Below, in pieces: positions 47,340 to 58,425 of a stretch of DNA of 64,000 nucleotides. Origin of the DNA: Hortaea werneckii (Eukaryota; Ascomycota; Dothideomycetes; Mycosphaerellales; Teratosphaeriaceae); the NCBI GenBank assembly GCA_037044905.1, contig JBAOKB010000170.1, positions 738,930-802,929 of the forward strand, in the 5' to 3' direction. Both the position numbers and the translations under genes were made by a program. Within the stretch, counting starts at the first letter, position 1. Every line of letters starts with the position of its first letter. The notes under the pieces are model-generated. The model did not search any database. It saw nothing but the letters and a program-made list of their open reading frames with translations, and was not told the origin of the DNA.

Positions 47340-48789
47340 TCATAGGGAGGCGAACCTCCGCTTACGCTGCTTAAAACCGCAGCGAATGCACGCCTTAAGG
47401 AAGTGAGGCAGGTCTGTATGAACCTCCTGGAGGACTACAACATCGATCAGAAAAGTTTTTGAGCGACTGGACGTGGCGACGTACCCGACACACACCACCT
47501 CACCAGGCAGTAGATTATTCGGCTCCATGTAATCGTTCCAGCTCCAAAATTGTGTATATGTAATGTCGCCGAGGCTATCCACAAAGTTGTTTGCACCAGT
47601 GCGACTGTCAATTATTGTGATTTCGCAGGGTAGTGGAGCACAATAAGATCCGGACTCGACATTATTTACTCCGATGACGTTCAGATGGAGTAAGGCAGCG
47701 CTCGGTACTTTGTTTACGGCCGCCAAGTCGTAGACGGTCGTGGCTTGCTCCGATTGAAATTCAATCATGCGGTCACAAGAAACGCGATACGTCCAATGAA
47801 TGGGCTCAAATCTAACGAAGATGATGTATCAGCATCGAATGTGCTGTTCACCTCGAAGATGCAGCGTAGACTTACGAGGATAGCCATGTACTGCGGTTGT
47901 TCGCAGGCTCAAGTTGCCAGTGTAGATCACAATTACGCCTAATATTGTCCATACTTGATCCGAGACCTCACTACAGCTTGTCAGCCTGCCATCGCGTGAA
48001 TTTGCATGCAAGAGGGACTTACTCATATACCTCACCCCACTTTGATTCGATCCCATACCTGTACTGTGCTAGGAAACACTCTGAGCATTGGATCTCTAAG
48101 GGATATTCGTCATATTCGAGGGGCACGTCATGGCCATGTCCTCGCCAATCGGGTGAGATAGGCTCTAGGAAGTAGTCCTCGCCAGATTCTTCTAATTGTA
48201 GCTGCGAAATCCATTCCGGCCACATAATCGGGTCGTCAGAGAGGTCTATCAGCGTACCATCCACGTCTTCTGCAGGCGATCCATTGTAGTCGCCTTCAGA
48301 AAAGTCGGGATTTATTTTCTCTGTATGTGTGGGCCATGTGGCGTGTCCATTTCGATCCAGGGAGTCCACGTCCCACTGTTGTTCAGCCGTGAGACAAAAT
48401 TCTCCACGAGTGTCGACGAGACAGCTCATGTTATATTTATACGCAAAGAGGTCCACAACTTCGACTGCAGATATGGATGCTCCATTGAAAGGTGTATCGT
48501 ATTCGCCACACGCCGAGGAGATCGTGTCCTTCAAAGACAGCAGATTGCGGGCACATTCTTCGGTACAAAGAGCGTCGAGCATTGTTTCTGTCAACTCAAG
48601 ACTGTCAAAATCGTATCCCAAGAGCTGGACTTCTTCATCGCACACAAGCGGTTGACTGAAAGCTGCAAGGCAGTCGGCAGGAGCGTCATCGAACAGGAAA
48701 CGCTGTGCTCCATTGAACAAAGTTGTGCTCGCATCTGCAAGGTGAAAGGCCAGCGTGCTCACGTAGAGTGGCTTATCGAGAATATACAT
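47340..48789 (-). CDS. LysM-domain protein divergent from the chitinase, one frame break
   Basis: Chitin-binding LysM-type protein of the kind that sits next to subgroup-C chitinases. Exons 48789-48023, 47970-47874 and 47811 to about 47340. N-terminal region has the pattern known from such neighbours: CLAAFSQPLVCDEEVQLLGY, LTETMLDALCTEECARNLL, and VVDLFAYKYNMSCLVDTRGE followed by FCLTAEQQWDV. A Cys-rich middle (IQCSECFLAQYRYG) leads to two LysM-like units: TTVYDLAAVNKVPSAALLHL with YCAPLPCEITI, and DSLGDITYTQFWSWNDYMEP with GEVVCVG. One base is missing at CC 47949-47950, so that SDQVW continues as DNIRRNCDLHW. The N-terminus (MYILDKPLYVSTLAFHLADA) is a poor signal peptide, so an upstream exon may exist; the C-terminus after CVG may hold another intron. 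Confidence 0.72.
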
Positions 48790-49472
48790 CAGATGTTATG
48801 GGCTTCCAAAACATGAATGTAATGTAAGCCGCGGTGTCAAAAGGAGAAGTTAGTCGACCAACTAGTCCTTTGGACAGAGGGATTTAGAAACAATGAAGGT
48901 GTAATGTCTGCAAGCGAAGGGAACAAAACTAATGACACAGAGCCATAAGAGTACAAAAATTAAAAAGAACGCTTCACAGTGTAAGGTAGATGTAGTGTTG
49001 TGTGTCTCATTGTCGCTCAAGCTAGCCGCCGACCGTTGGCTCGCCCTAAGCTTTAAACGGAAATCAACCGCTTCACGCTACTGTAGCCCGAATAGGGATC
49101 GGAAATCTCATCAAGAAATCATAGAAATCCTCCGAAGGTCTATTTGACGCCTTCGATGTACAACCTGCTAGGAACCGTGTTGCTTGTCGCGAAAAAAGCA
49201 CATGTCTCTCAGCGCAATCCTCGCCCCCCTTTTGGAGGCAGAGGAGGTTTAAAAAGGGATCATATTATTCTTCAGTCGTCCGACAACACAGCGTTGTTGC
49301 TGCCTTGTTGATGATTGTAATCCTTCGCTGCTTTCAATGTGGACGTCGTCGTCTGGCCCAGCGAGGGAGGACCATATTTAGATCGCAAGTTTGGTTTATC
49401 CACAGACACCGGAAGCCATAACACAGCGTTAAATACAATCTCTGTTGAATAGACACCGGCCCTGTCACCACC
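48790..49472. promoter_or_regulatory. Shared promoter region between LysM and GH18 genes
   Basis: 683-bp spacer between divergent starts, implying shared regulation. No further gene seen. Confidence 0.45.
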
Positions 49473-51625
49473 ATGCACAGTCTTTTGATGGTGCTAGCAG
49501 GTTTGACCTTGTTCAATCTTTTTCTTCATGTACCCTCTGGGTCATGCATCAACGCGGATAGCTCTGGGTATATCACCATCAAAGAAATCCAGCACGCTGC
49601 CAAGTGTCGGCTGACTTTTCGCCAGCAACTTTACCTGCCCAAGAGGCTGCGAGAAATGGAAGAAGCCACTATGCCCTGTCAATGGTGGCTCCGCAAACAA
49701 AAGGACTATTGGCTATTGGCAGAGCTGGGCCACTGCGCGACCGTGCGCCGCCTGGAGCGTAACTGACATTGACGCAACTAAATGGACACACATCAACTTC
49801 GCGTTCGCTCTTATCAACAAGACCACATACGAAATGGCCCAGATGGCTCCTACCGACGTCCAACAGTACATGCAGCTCACAGATCTGAAAAGGCACAATC
49901 CTAATTTGAAGGTGTTCGTTAGCATTGGCGGATGGAACGCAGGTGGCGCGGTTTTCTTGGACATGGTCTCCAGCACTTCAAGGCGTAATGCTTTTATCAA
50001 CTCACTAAAGCGGTTCTTGAGGCAGTACGTGTTTGATGGTGTGGACATCAATTGGTGAGCTCTTGCACATTCGCCAGCTCTTAGTTTTTGCCGAGCTAAC
50101 TCTTCAGGGAATATCTGGTCCCCGAAGATCATAGCGGCAACCAAGCGGACTCCGAGACATATGTCGAGTTTTTGAAGGAGTTGCGCGCTGAGTTGGGTAC
50201 CAAATACGGAGTGACAGCTTCTTTGCCAGTCTCGTTCTGGCACTTGCAGCATTTTGATGCGAAAAACCTTGCGAAGCACATTGACTGGTTTAACATGCAA
50301 AGTATGCTTGCAGCCTCATCGCAGTTACGGGACGAGGGTCTCTGGCTAATCTTCTGTTTCTAGCTTACGACCCACATGGCAAGTTGATTGTTTGGGACCT
50401 TCGTGCTTTTATTCGCGTCTCTTCTACTAACTGATTTTAGAAGCAACAGCAGCTGAGAGCGTAGTCCAAGCGCACTCGAACCTAACCGAGATTGACCAAG
50501 GTCTGGATCTTCTCTGGCGAAATGGCATTGATCCGCAAAAAGTCGTCTTAGGGCTCGGGTTCTACGGCAGTGCATTCACGCTGGAGAGTTCGGATTGTAG
50601 TAAGCCGGGCTGTAGATTCTCGGGCAGCGCTGAGGAAGGAAGATGTACGGAGCAGCCCGGCATACTCTCGAATTCTGAAATCCAGGACATTATTACAGAT
50701 AACGGAATGACGCCGATACTCGTAAAAGAGGACGCCGTCAAGTATATCACCTGGGACTCTAATCAATGGGTCTCATACGACGATGAGGAGACTTTCAGGA
50801 TGAAACGAGAGTATGCAAACAGCCTTTGCTTGGGCGGTATATCTGTTTGGGCTCTGGATCTGGACAAACCTATTGAACAAACTTCAGTGAACAACCTTCT
50901 TGGCTCTGAAATGTCTTTGAACTCGAAATGGAACACACTTGCGTCAAGACGAGCAATCATTCGCAGTAACGCTCTGACCCTGGGTCTGTTCTGGACTGCA
51001 TGCCAGCCGCCCTTTGGAGGGGCGGATGGAAAGATGTGCCCAGAAGGTTACCGACCGATTGCCCTGGCTCATGGTAAAGTCTTTGATGCAGATTTGAATC
51101 ATTTGACAGGCGAAGGCTGCCACGGTACGCCCTCTCCGCAAAAATTAGTGAGATTGCCACTGACTTTAGACAGGTGGTGGAGTCGGTGGGTATCAACGGG
51201 CGCTCTGCGCTCCAGCCAATGTGCAATACGATAGTCTGCTATGGGGCCCTGGGAGCCGTTCAAAGGCGTGTAATAGCAAGTGTCCGCGCGGTTGGGTCAC
51301 ATTAACGAAAAATTCACATATCGCCGGCCAAAAGACTGGCTGCAAAAGCGGAAGATACGCTCCTCTGTGCGCCCGCGATGTGATCCGAAAAGAAAGTCTT
51401 GGTACTTGCTACAGCACTTTCATCTCGCAGTTACTGTCTGGTGGCTACTCGCAGCGAATTGACCTTGAAGGACAGTATGGTTTCCATTTTACAGGCGAAA
51501 CAAACACCCCGGCGTCGCGCACCACAGAGCGGAATGCGGAACGAGGAATTTCGCCTAGGAATGACTGCGAGGAACCCTGCCGATCGGGGATCTCAGCATC
51601 AATGTACCGGCTCGATTTCAACTGA
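49473..51625 (+). CDS. Secreted GH18 chitinase-like protein (subgroup C type) with Asn in the catalytic motif
   Basis: Glycoside hydrolase family 18 protein resembling LysM-linked fungal chitinases. Exons 49473-49567, 49626-50054, 50108-50301, 50364-50378 (15 nt), 50441-51124 and 51174-51625 join in phase to 622 aa. Signal peptide MHSLLMVLAGLTLFNLFLHV; small Cys cluster NFTCPRGCEKWKKPLCP; then GYWQSWATARPCAAW, THINFAFALIN, VFVSIGGWNAGG and the catalytic segment FDGVDINWEY. The canonical motif is DxxDxDxE; here it is D-x-x-D-x-N-x-E (Asn codon 50050-50052). Later GLGFYGSAFTLES, YITWDSNQWVSYDD and CLGGISVWALDLD fit the family, and a C-terminal Cys-rich region (CNSKCPRGWVTLTKNSH) follows. The intron after the 15-nt exon is GC-AG (50379-50440). 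Shorter than typical subgroup-C enzymes and lacking recognisable LysM or hevein domains. The frame is intact. Confidence 0.87.
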
Positions 51626-52711
51626 AGACCTCTGAAGATCTCTTCACCCGCAGGACAACAGGATCGGCACAGTTCCCGGACAAGAAACATGACAAGCCTT
51701 TTTTAATGTCAGACCCATCGGCCACGCCAGAGCATACAGGCCCCATGGAGTATGACACCACATACAAAAGTTGTGACCAAGTGGTACATTCAGAGCCATG
51801 CGTTCACCATGATTTTGTAATGGCGGATGGACGAAGCTTCGCTCTCAACACCTGTCCTAGTGTAGAGACCAAGATTGGATTGCTTCCTCTTCTCGGTATG
51901 TGCAGGGCCTCTCACATGGTCACTACATCATGAAACTCTTCAGCGCAGTCCTACAACCTTCTTGTCGACAAAATACGCTATCTCTACGCGTGTCCCGGGA
52001 GACGAAAACATTCGCGAGAGGCAGAAGCATGCATGGCTTACCCAATGACTTTAGCGGGAGCTTGTGAGAAGGTACAAGCGTTTTCGGGAAGCTCGTCGGA
52101 GGAGGCAAATCTCCTGGGCCTCTAGACAAGTGAAGAAGACCGAGCGACTTAGCTCTGAAAATTGCGTACCAATGGAGCGTCAAGTACAGCTGGATGCTTC
52201 GCGGAGCAGTAGTTGAAGGTAATTAGAGCCAATGCCATGCTGTACAGCGCTGCAATGATGGCATCTTGTATTGATCACCCATTCCGATGAACAACCGCCT
52301 TTTGCAATAGTGGAATATTTTCCGGGCGTCAATCGCAAGTGCGCCTACTTCAGAAGTCAATGTTGGCCATTACAGACGGCCCTCCTGTCACCATTGTCAC
52401 TAATGTGAGCATCGGTACGAAGGCCATCTAGTGATGGACTTTCCTAAGGTAGGCAAGCGAATGATAGGCCTTTCCGGATTGGAGGAATAAAGTCTGCATA
52501 GACACCGCCTTTTCGATTGTGATGGCTCACCAAGAGAATTTTGAGGTGCAAAGGTCAAGGATCTTCAGGTCCAAAGGAGTGCAGGGTCGTGAGCCAGGTA
52601 TTTGCAAGACTTTACTTTGGTCTTCCTTCCTTACACTATTTGACTTGGTTGCTGAAGACGTCTTAATTGCGCCATGACGTTGCATCTTCCCCACTCTTTC
52701 GAGCCTTCTGC
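51626..52711. other. Convergent spacer after the chitinase gene
   Basis: 1.1 kb. A 75-codon frame (51706-51933) directly behind the chitinase has a Cys/His-containing sequence but no recognisable domain and is not called. No repeats seen. Confidence 0.4.
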
Positions 52712-53643
52712 TCACTCTGCGAGTCTCCTAGCGTTCGCAAGGTGACGTCTTCGTCGCTCAAGAAATTCCTCACGGCGGAATTCTGGCTGCTCGACGGAAT
52801 CAACTTTCCAGCCACAATTAACGTATATGTCCTTTATTTCTTGTGAGACCTGCCATCTCCTATAGTAATCAATTCCAACATATCGCTGAAGTTCCTCTTC
52901 AGTGGGCGTGTCCGACACTCCAATGTCAAGAATTTCTTCAAACAATTGATGGCTGGTGTTCGGGTTCTCGAAGGGGCATGTTAATGTAATGCAGTCCTCG
53001 GAACTCATCAATTAGGGGCTGTAGAGCCTCACGAGGGGATTTAGGCTCAAGGTACAGATAATCACACCCATCGCTATCGTTACCATCATCGTTAGCTGCC
53101 GAGACGCCATCGTACATTGGAGTCCAAGGAAAGACATTCTCTGCTTCGTTGTCAGCTCGATGGGTTTGATGATCAAGCATTGGGTGATGTACGGCTCTCA
53201 GCGTCATAGACGTAAATACAGCCGTAGCCACCCTCTGACGCTGTCAACTGGATGATCGACGGTGGCGCGAGGCTCTCGTCGTATATCAATTCGCGATCTT
53301 CTTCAAAAAGCGACGTATCTCTGCCTTGCCCTAAGTAATTCATTGTGGTTGTGCTCGGCGCGATCACGACAATGTCATCCAGATATGGTAATGCGGATAG
53401 GACTTTCACGGCTTCAGAGCCGAAGCCCGCTGCTTTTGCTGCTTCGGCGTTGAACACGTCTATCGGGTGTGTGCCTGTGTCTGCAGGAGGCAGCCGCAGA
53501 AGATTTGGTGGGACAGCTGCCAGCGTATCAAGGAGGACGTATAGCTCAGTGAGGACATCTATAATCTCCCAGTGTGTTCGGGAGACATGACTGCAGTACA
53601 CATGAGTTGCGCATCTGTTGAGAAGAACAAAGATCGATGGCAT
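52712..53643 (-). CDS. Hypothetical protein, two exons, one frame break
   Basis: Not recognised. Starts at 53643 (MPSIFVLLNRCATHVYCSHV). A 52-nt canonical intron (GTACAT...CAG with CTGAC branch, about 53143-53194) joins GCIYVYDAES to QNVFPWTPMYDG in phase. One extra C in the run at 52973-52976 must be dropped so that LHYINMP continues as FENPNTSHQLFEEIL. Ends RRRRHLANARRLAE at 52712; about 305 aa. Acidic overall, no signal peptide, no membrane helix. Motifs AKAAGFGSEAVKVLSALPYL and YDESLAPPSIIQLTASEGGY are coherent and suggest a real conserved fungal protein of unknown function. Confidence 0.6.
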
Positions 53644-54970
53644 TGTTATAGCGTGTGGTCAGATACACTGGAAACAACACATACGTAGGGAGCGAAGCGA
53701 CCCCAGTATGTTGACACATATGTACAATCGGTGTCATACCTCCGTTAGCGCGCTAGCGCGTCAGTCTCTATCTACACTCCGTTGTTCCTGAACGATAAAA
53801 ATCACGTTCAGCTCCATACGCTCCTGATCTGTACTGTAGCACCATTGCATCATGGAATGACGTTCAAGGCCAGTAAACAGAAGCTCCTAGCATGATTCGC
53901 ATCGAGCCCGTGGGCGGCGTTACTACGGTCTGACAGATTGAGAGCCGGGTTGGCACCGCAGCGCCGTACACCGTTATTATTGAAGCATATCTACGAGACA
54001 CACAACGCAGAGGCGGGGCGAGAAATGACATATCGGCAGCGGAGGCCGTTCATTATATCACTCGCAGTGGCCTCCGATTTGATGCGATATGTGGCGTGGC
54101 AAATGGGACTGCCTCCAAGAGCTGCACGGCCCTCCCCACAATGAGAGTCCAGCTCGTTTAGCTCGAACGGACGGACCCCGGCGCCAAGCGCCACGTTCAA
54201 AACTGGGGCACCACGTTTTGACACAGCGAACTTTGTCGTGCCGTGCTTCTGCCCGTGATTCTGCCGGCCCGATATGCACCCCGTACCAGCTCTCGCCTCT
54301 TGCCGCCGGCTCTACCTCCTAGGAGTATGAGGAGTATTCTCTGTCTTGATCGCTCCCATTGGATGCGGCAGGGTCGGAAAGGACTTTGCGTCCAAGTGAT
54401 CTGTGCAATTGTCTCTCCGCGCTCCCTGCTCTCTAGCTGTTTGGTTGCAAGCCTCAGTCGTCTGGAGGTGTGGAGGTGTTTCAAAAGATCACTGGCCAAA
54501 AGCCTTACTGTCGCTCTGTGGAATGACTTTCCGAGCCGTTTCAACTACGGTCCAGATCTTCACCGGCCTGCAATGGCTTCGACACATCCAGTAGCCAGAG
54601 TGCCACATGTAGAATAGTATCCTGCACCATCATTGCTCCTTATCTCCAACTATCTGTATGGCCAAGCTCGAAAGGATGACTAGCCTGAGCTTTTTCGCAA
54701 TCGACACGTACAGTCAGCTTCAGGCCTTTCAAAATCAGAAATCCTATTGCACTAGCGTTCGGAGCGGGTACTACAACCAAATTCCTATGGAAGCCAGAAG
54801 ACCCGAGCGCGGTCCTCTCATGGCAACGACAGATTTTGAAAGTGAAGCAACAAATTCAGAAAAGGAATCCTGTTTGGATGGGTAAAAGTATCGTACTTTG
54901 TATTCGTTGATGTATCATAATCATGATCCTCTCTCTGCGCTCGTCTTGACATTTGCAGGTGTGCAGCTCT
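53644..54970. other. Intergenic region, no gene seen
   Basis: 1.3 kb between two minus-strand genes. Short open frames only; nothing recognised. Confidence 0.4.
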
Positions 54971-56589
54971 CTAGACCGAGTTTGAGTTGTCCGCGCATGA
55001 CCATGCACCTGTGCTTCCATCCTCTGCGAAAATGTTGATGAGACCCACAACAGATCCATATGTTCCAGCAACCATAAGATACAGTCCGATGACAAAAACA
55101 AAGACAGACCAGGCAACCATGCAACGCCACCAAGTCGTGCGCTCTTTCGTGTTCCAGTTATCGTAGAACCACATGCACGGCATCGGAAGGAAGCACAGGA
55201 GTGTACCAAAGACCGCTCCGACGAGCGAGACCAGGCCGCCGAAAGCAGGGATGCCGCTCGCAATGCAATACGCAATAAGGGTGATGACGGAAGTGCAGCC
55301 TAACCAGGTGCCCCAGTGGATCAAAGTGTTCGCGGCCAGGTGTTTAGTGCCTCGTAGTAAGCGGATGAAGATGTACTTCGCCGTCAACTGCAAGACGATT
55401 AGTGTTTCTGGACTCCTAAATGTCCCCTGTACTTCAACAAGGCAAGAACATATACTCACATGGAGGTACAGGACCATCGAAACCACGAGTCCAGGAAAAG
55501 CCAAGCCATAGCAAATCTTCTTCAACAAAGTACCAGCAGAGCCCAACGCAGGCGAGGCGACGTAAATGCCGCAGTAGTAGTATACGACAACGCCGATAAT
55601 AATGTATACGGAAGTGGCGACTGCTCGGCACACCAGAAGGGAGAAGGTAAATTGCCGTGGATCCGCCATTTCTGATGCGATTGAGATGTACGCCGGGACA
55701 CCGCAAAACGCAAAGATGATGGAGCTGATGGCGGCCATGGCCGCCGCCAAAGTCCCACTGCCAAAGAGTTTGTATTGCGGATCCCAAGGGCCCGTTTGAG
55801 GCGCGGCAGCTGGACGGTCCTGAACACCGGTAGCGATTGTGACGGTAAAGACTGCAGTCTGATTAGCCGTGAAGGTGTTTGTCAGGGGTGAAAATCGACT
55901 TACTTGCGGCAAGGATACTAGCCATGCCAATCCAGGCAAGACTGCTGACCTTGCCCAAAGTGCGTATGCTAGCGACTAAGAATCCGCCAATCGCTGCCAC
56001 AGCAACAAATATAGCGGTACAAGCACCATGCGTTGACATAGCGTTCAGACTAATAGAGACGCTGAGCATGGCAGAGCCAGCCACGAAGATCCAGACTGTC
56101 AAACTGTCAGCAAAAGGTAGTAATGCAATGGTAGCTGGAGTGTAACGCACGTAAACAGAATGCAATCGCAAAGCCTTCCCGGCCAGCAACGCCAAACATG
56201 AGCTCTCCAGCATCGGCAACTCCGTATGTCTCCGGATGGTTGAGCTTGAACTTGCCAGCCACATATGCCGACCAGGTTGTGATGGCTGAGATGGCGATAA
56301 GAATGATAACTCCTGGAACAATGCCCAAAGAATCAAAAGCTTCAGGGATCGAGAGAACACCCAAGCCTATTTCGGTTTTCATCATGAGAACGGACGCGGC
56401 GAATCTGCCGACCTGGGGTCATGTCAGCTCGGTCTCCGCACTGATGCATTCACCTTGAACACCAACCTGACGGTAGTTAGGGCCGCCCTCATCGGCCTGA
56501 CCGAAGACAGCATCGCCCTGTTCACCGGGCTGAGAAGGGACCGCAGCCAGCTCCTGGTCTCTTTCCTCGTACTTGGACGACTGACCCAT
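54971..56589 (-). CDS. Amino-acid transporter, AAAP family (MTR-like neutral amino-acid permease)
   Basis: Amino acid/auxin permease family importer similar to Neurospora mtr (neutral aliphatic and aromatic amino acids). Exons 56589-56467, 56412-56151, 56095-55904, 55851-55460 and 55387-54971 join in phase to 461 aa. Start MGQSSKYEERDQELAAV; then MMKTEIGLGVLSIPEAFDSL (the TM1 region of the family), SAYVAGKFKLNHPETYGVAD, FGVAGREGFAIAFCL, ISSIIFAFCGVPAYISIASE and the late helices WLGCTSVITLIAYCIASGIP with FFGGLVSLVGAVFG-like sequence. No frame breaks. The first intron has a GTTGGT donor. Confidence 0.92.
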
Positions 56590-57779
56590 GGTGCTCCAAC
56601 GCATGAAATGCCAAAGTGATAGAAAAAGAGCAAACACACGCAAACAGAGAAAAAAGAAAAATTCTTTTGTCCGGCTTCGGAGTCGGGGTCAAGACGGAAA
56701 TGATCCAAGACTTCCACAGCCAGACGTGAGAAGATATGGGGAAATGTGAGGAGAGCAGTGGAGAGCCTTATGACCGTGCGTGTTGAGCGGCTTGCTTCGG
56801 CTGTATTCTGAGGGCTGTGCGCCTGCTAAGACTCTTCGTCGTTTCTAATTCGCGTCATTGTGGGTTTCTCCATCAGTTTTCGCAACGGTAAATTGTAGGT
56901 TTCTGCATAGCATGCTTGGCGAGTAGCTTAAAATTGGGTGCTCCGCGTGCGACTTCCCTGTCTGGCCATAGCGACTTACGTAACGCGCCCGCGCCGTACC
57001 CGCCGTTAAGGAACCCGAGGAGGCTATCAAGACATACCTCCGTCTTGTGGCGGCCCTGTGTGCGGAGAGTATGGAGTAATCTAGACAATCTTCGACCGGC
57101 GAGGCGCCCGCTAGACTACTCCAGAGCGCGGGTTGCAGACCAGATCACGGTGTCTTGCGCCTCTTGTAAGACGGCCAAGGCGAAGCGCGACATGGCTGCA
57201 GCTGGGTACTAGTCGGTTCTCTCAAACCTTTCGCCACGTGAAATCAGGTGCTAGCATGCGACAACGGATGCTCTGTTGGTCTAGGCGTCTGTATGTGGAC
57301 AACCTTGAGAAGCCATGGAATATGAAACCAGCCGCCTTTGATGGGCATTCAGTTGTGCGCTAGTTCTTGCCCTGGGAGTGGAGTTTTCGACCGCATTGCG
57401 AGGGCTTCTTGAGCGAGTTGGAAATGCGGAATTGTAGTGATGTCCACCAACGGAATCAAAGGCGCTGTTTTGTCAAAGAGGGTCAAAGGAGGATCACGGG
57501 CACACGCATGCTCGTCATGATTGTCACTAACCCCAGCATACCCCATTCTAACGAGTTTCACCTTGGCTGGGGCGCCCTCAAGTTGTGAAGAGCACGGTCG
57601 TTCCGACCCGCCTTCCAGCGCTTGCAGATGATTGTTCCGACGAGCGGCGCAGTTGTGCACATTATTGACTTGTGGTGCCTGCTAGCCACTGCCGTTTAAG
57701 CCGTTCCAGGCCTGCTTCCTACTGCGACGTCGGCCTCATGACTAGAGCGTTATGCAACGAGTGTCAACTTCTTATCTCG
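56590..57779. other. Intergenic region at the border of the helicase block
   Basis: 1.2 kb. Mixed GC sequence with short open frames on both strands (for example 56873-57088, minus), none recognised. The 57080-57230 part is GC-rich and ends with a CASCKTAKAKRD reading on the plus strand that hints at decayed mobile-element or zinc-binding sequence, but too little remains to name. Confidence 0.35.
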
Positions 57780-57905
57780 AGATCTCGAGAGAGAGAAGAG
57801 AGAGAGACGCGGAGAGAGGGAGAACGAGGGACGTAGAGAGAGGGAGAACGAGAGATAGACAGAGGGAGAGAGAGAGAGATAGATAGAGAGACGTAGCTAT
57901 AGAGG
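57780..57905. repeat. GA-rich low-complexity tract with imperfect tandem units
   Basis: Almost purely purine on the plus strand. A unit close to GAGAGAGGGAGAACGAG is present twice, near 57811 and 57838, with ACGTAGAGA flanks, showing local tandem duplication. Confidence 0.85.
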
Positions 57906-58138
57906 ATTAGTCTTACATATTAGTTTCTAGGCTACTTATAGGTAACTTAAAAAGTAGCTAGAATGTTTCTAATAGTATTAGACAAGTATTACCTCTAGGT
58001 ACTCTTAGATTCTCCTTTAAATCTAGGACTTTTAGTATAAAATATTAGATATAAAGCTAGACCTAGTATATTACTTTATATTAAAAAACTATATAGTATC
58101 TCTTATTCCTCTATTATTATAGGGAGCCTAGCCTCTAC
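57906..58138. other. AT-rich, TpA-rich block (RIP-like)
   Basis: About 230 bp of very AT-rich sequence dense in TA dinucleotides (TATTAG, TATATAG, TATTATTATAG), sharply different from both sides. Such blocks are what repeat-induced point mutation leaves in Pezizomycotina; mechanism inferred, composition seen. Confidence 0.6.
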
Positions 58139-58163
58139 CTACCCTCAATCCTTCAAAGAATCC

Positions 58164-58233
58164 GGGGCGGATTCCATGATAATGCGTGGGGGGCACGGGC
58201 CACCGAATTCGCCGGAGGGGGCAGATTCCATGA
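58164..58233 (+). repeat. Direct repeat GGGGCRGATTCCATGA, two copies
   Basis: Copies at 58164-58179 and 58218-58233 differ at one base (G/A) and start 54 bp apart. They lie between the AT-rich block and the helicase gene. A third partial echo, GAAGGAATGA, follows at about 58247-58256. Confidence 0.85.
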
Positions 58234-58412
58234 AAAACCGGGGGCAGAAGGAATGAAAAGTACCGGTCGGAATCGTTTCAAACTCGGTGAGTTTCCAATC
58301 CGTAGGCACTTTACTCGTGAGTTTTCAACATCGGAGCGGGAGACCCGCGTGGTGAATTGTTATCGCGGTTCGAAAATCCCGACATTCTGTGTGAAGTTCC
58401 GCTCGCAAAGGC

Positions 58413-58425
58413 TTAGGGTTAGGGT
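58413..58425 (+). repeat. Telomere-like repeat, TTAGGGTTAGGGT
   Basis: Two full TTAGGG units, the standard filamentous-fungal telomere repeat, about 290 bp upstream of the helicase ATG. G-rich strand on plus, the orientation of a right-hand chromosome end. Confidence 0.8.

Noticed and set aside
51706..51933. 75-codon frame after the chitinase-like gene as an extra domain exon
   Set aside because: The chitinase-like frame ends cleanly at 51625 and no splice path of matching phase to this segment was found.
56873..57230. Possible transposon remnant on either strand
   Set aside because: Only fragmentary readings without terminal repeats or a nameable domain.
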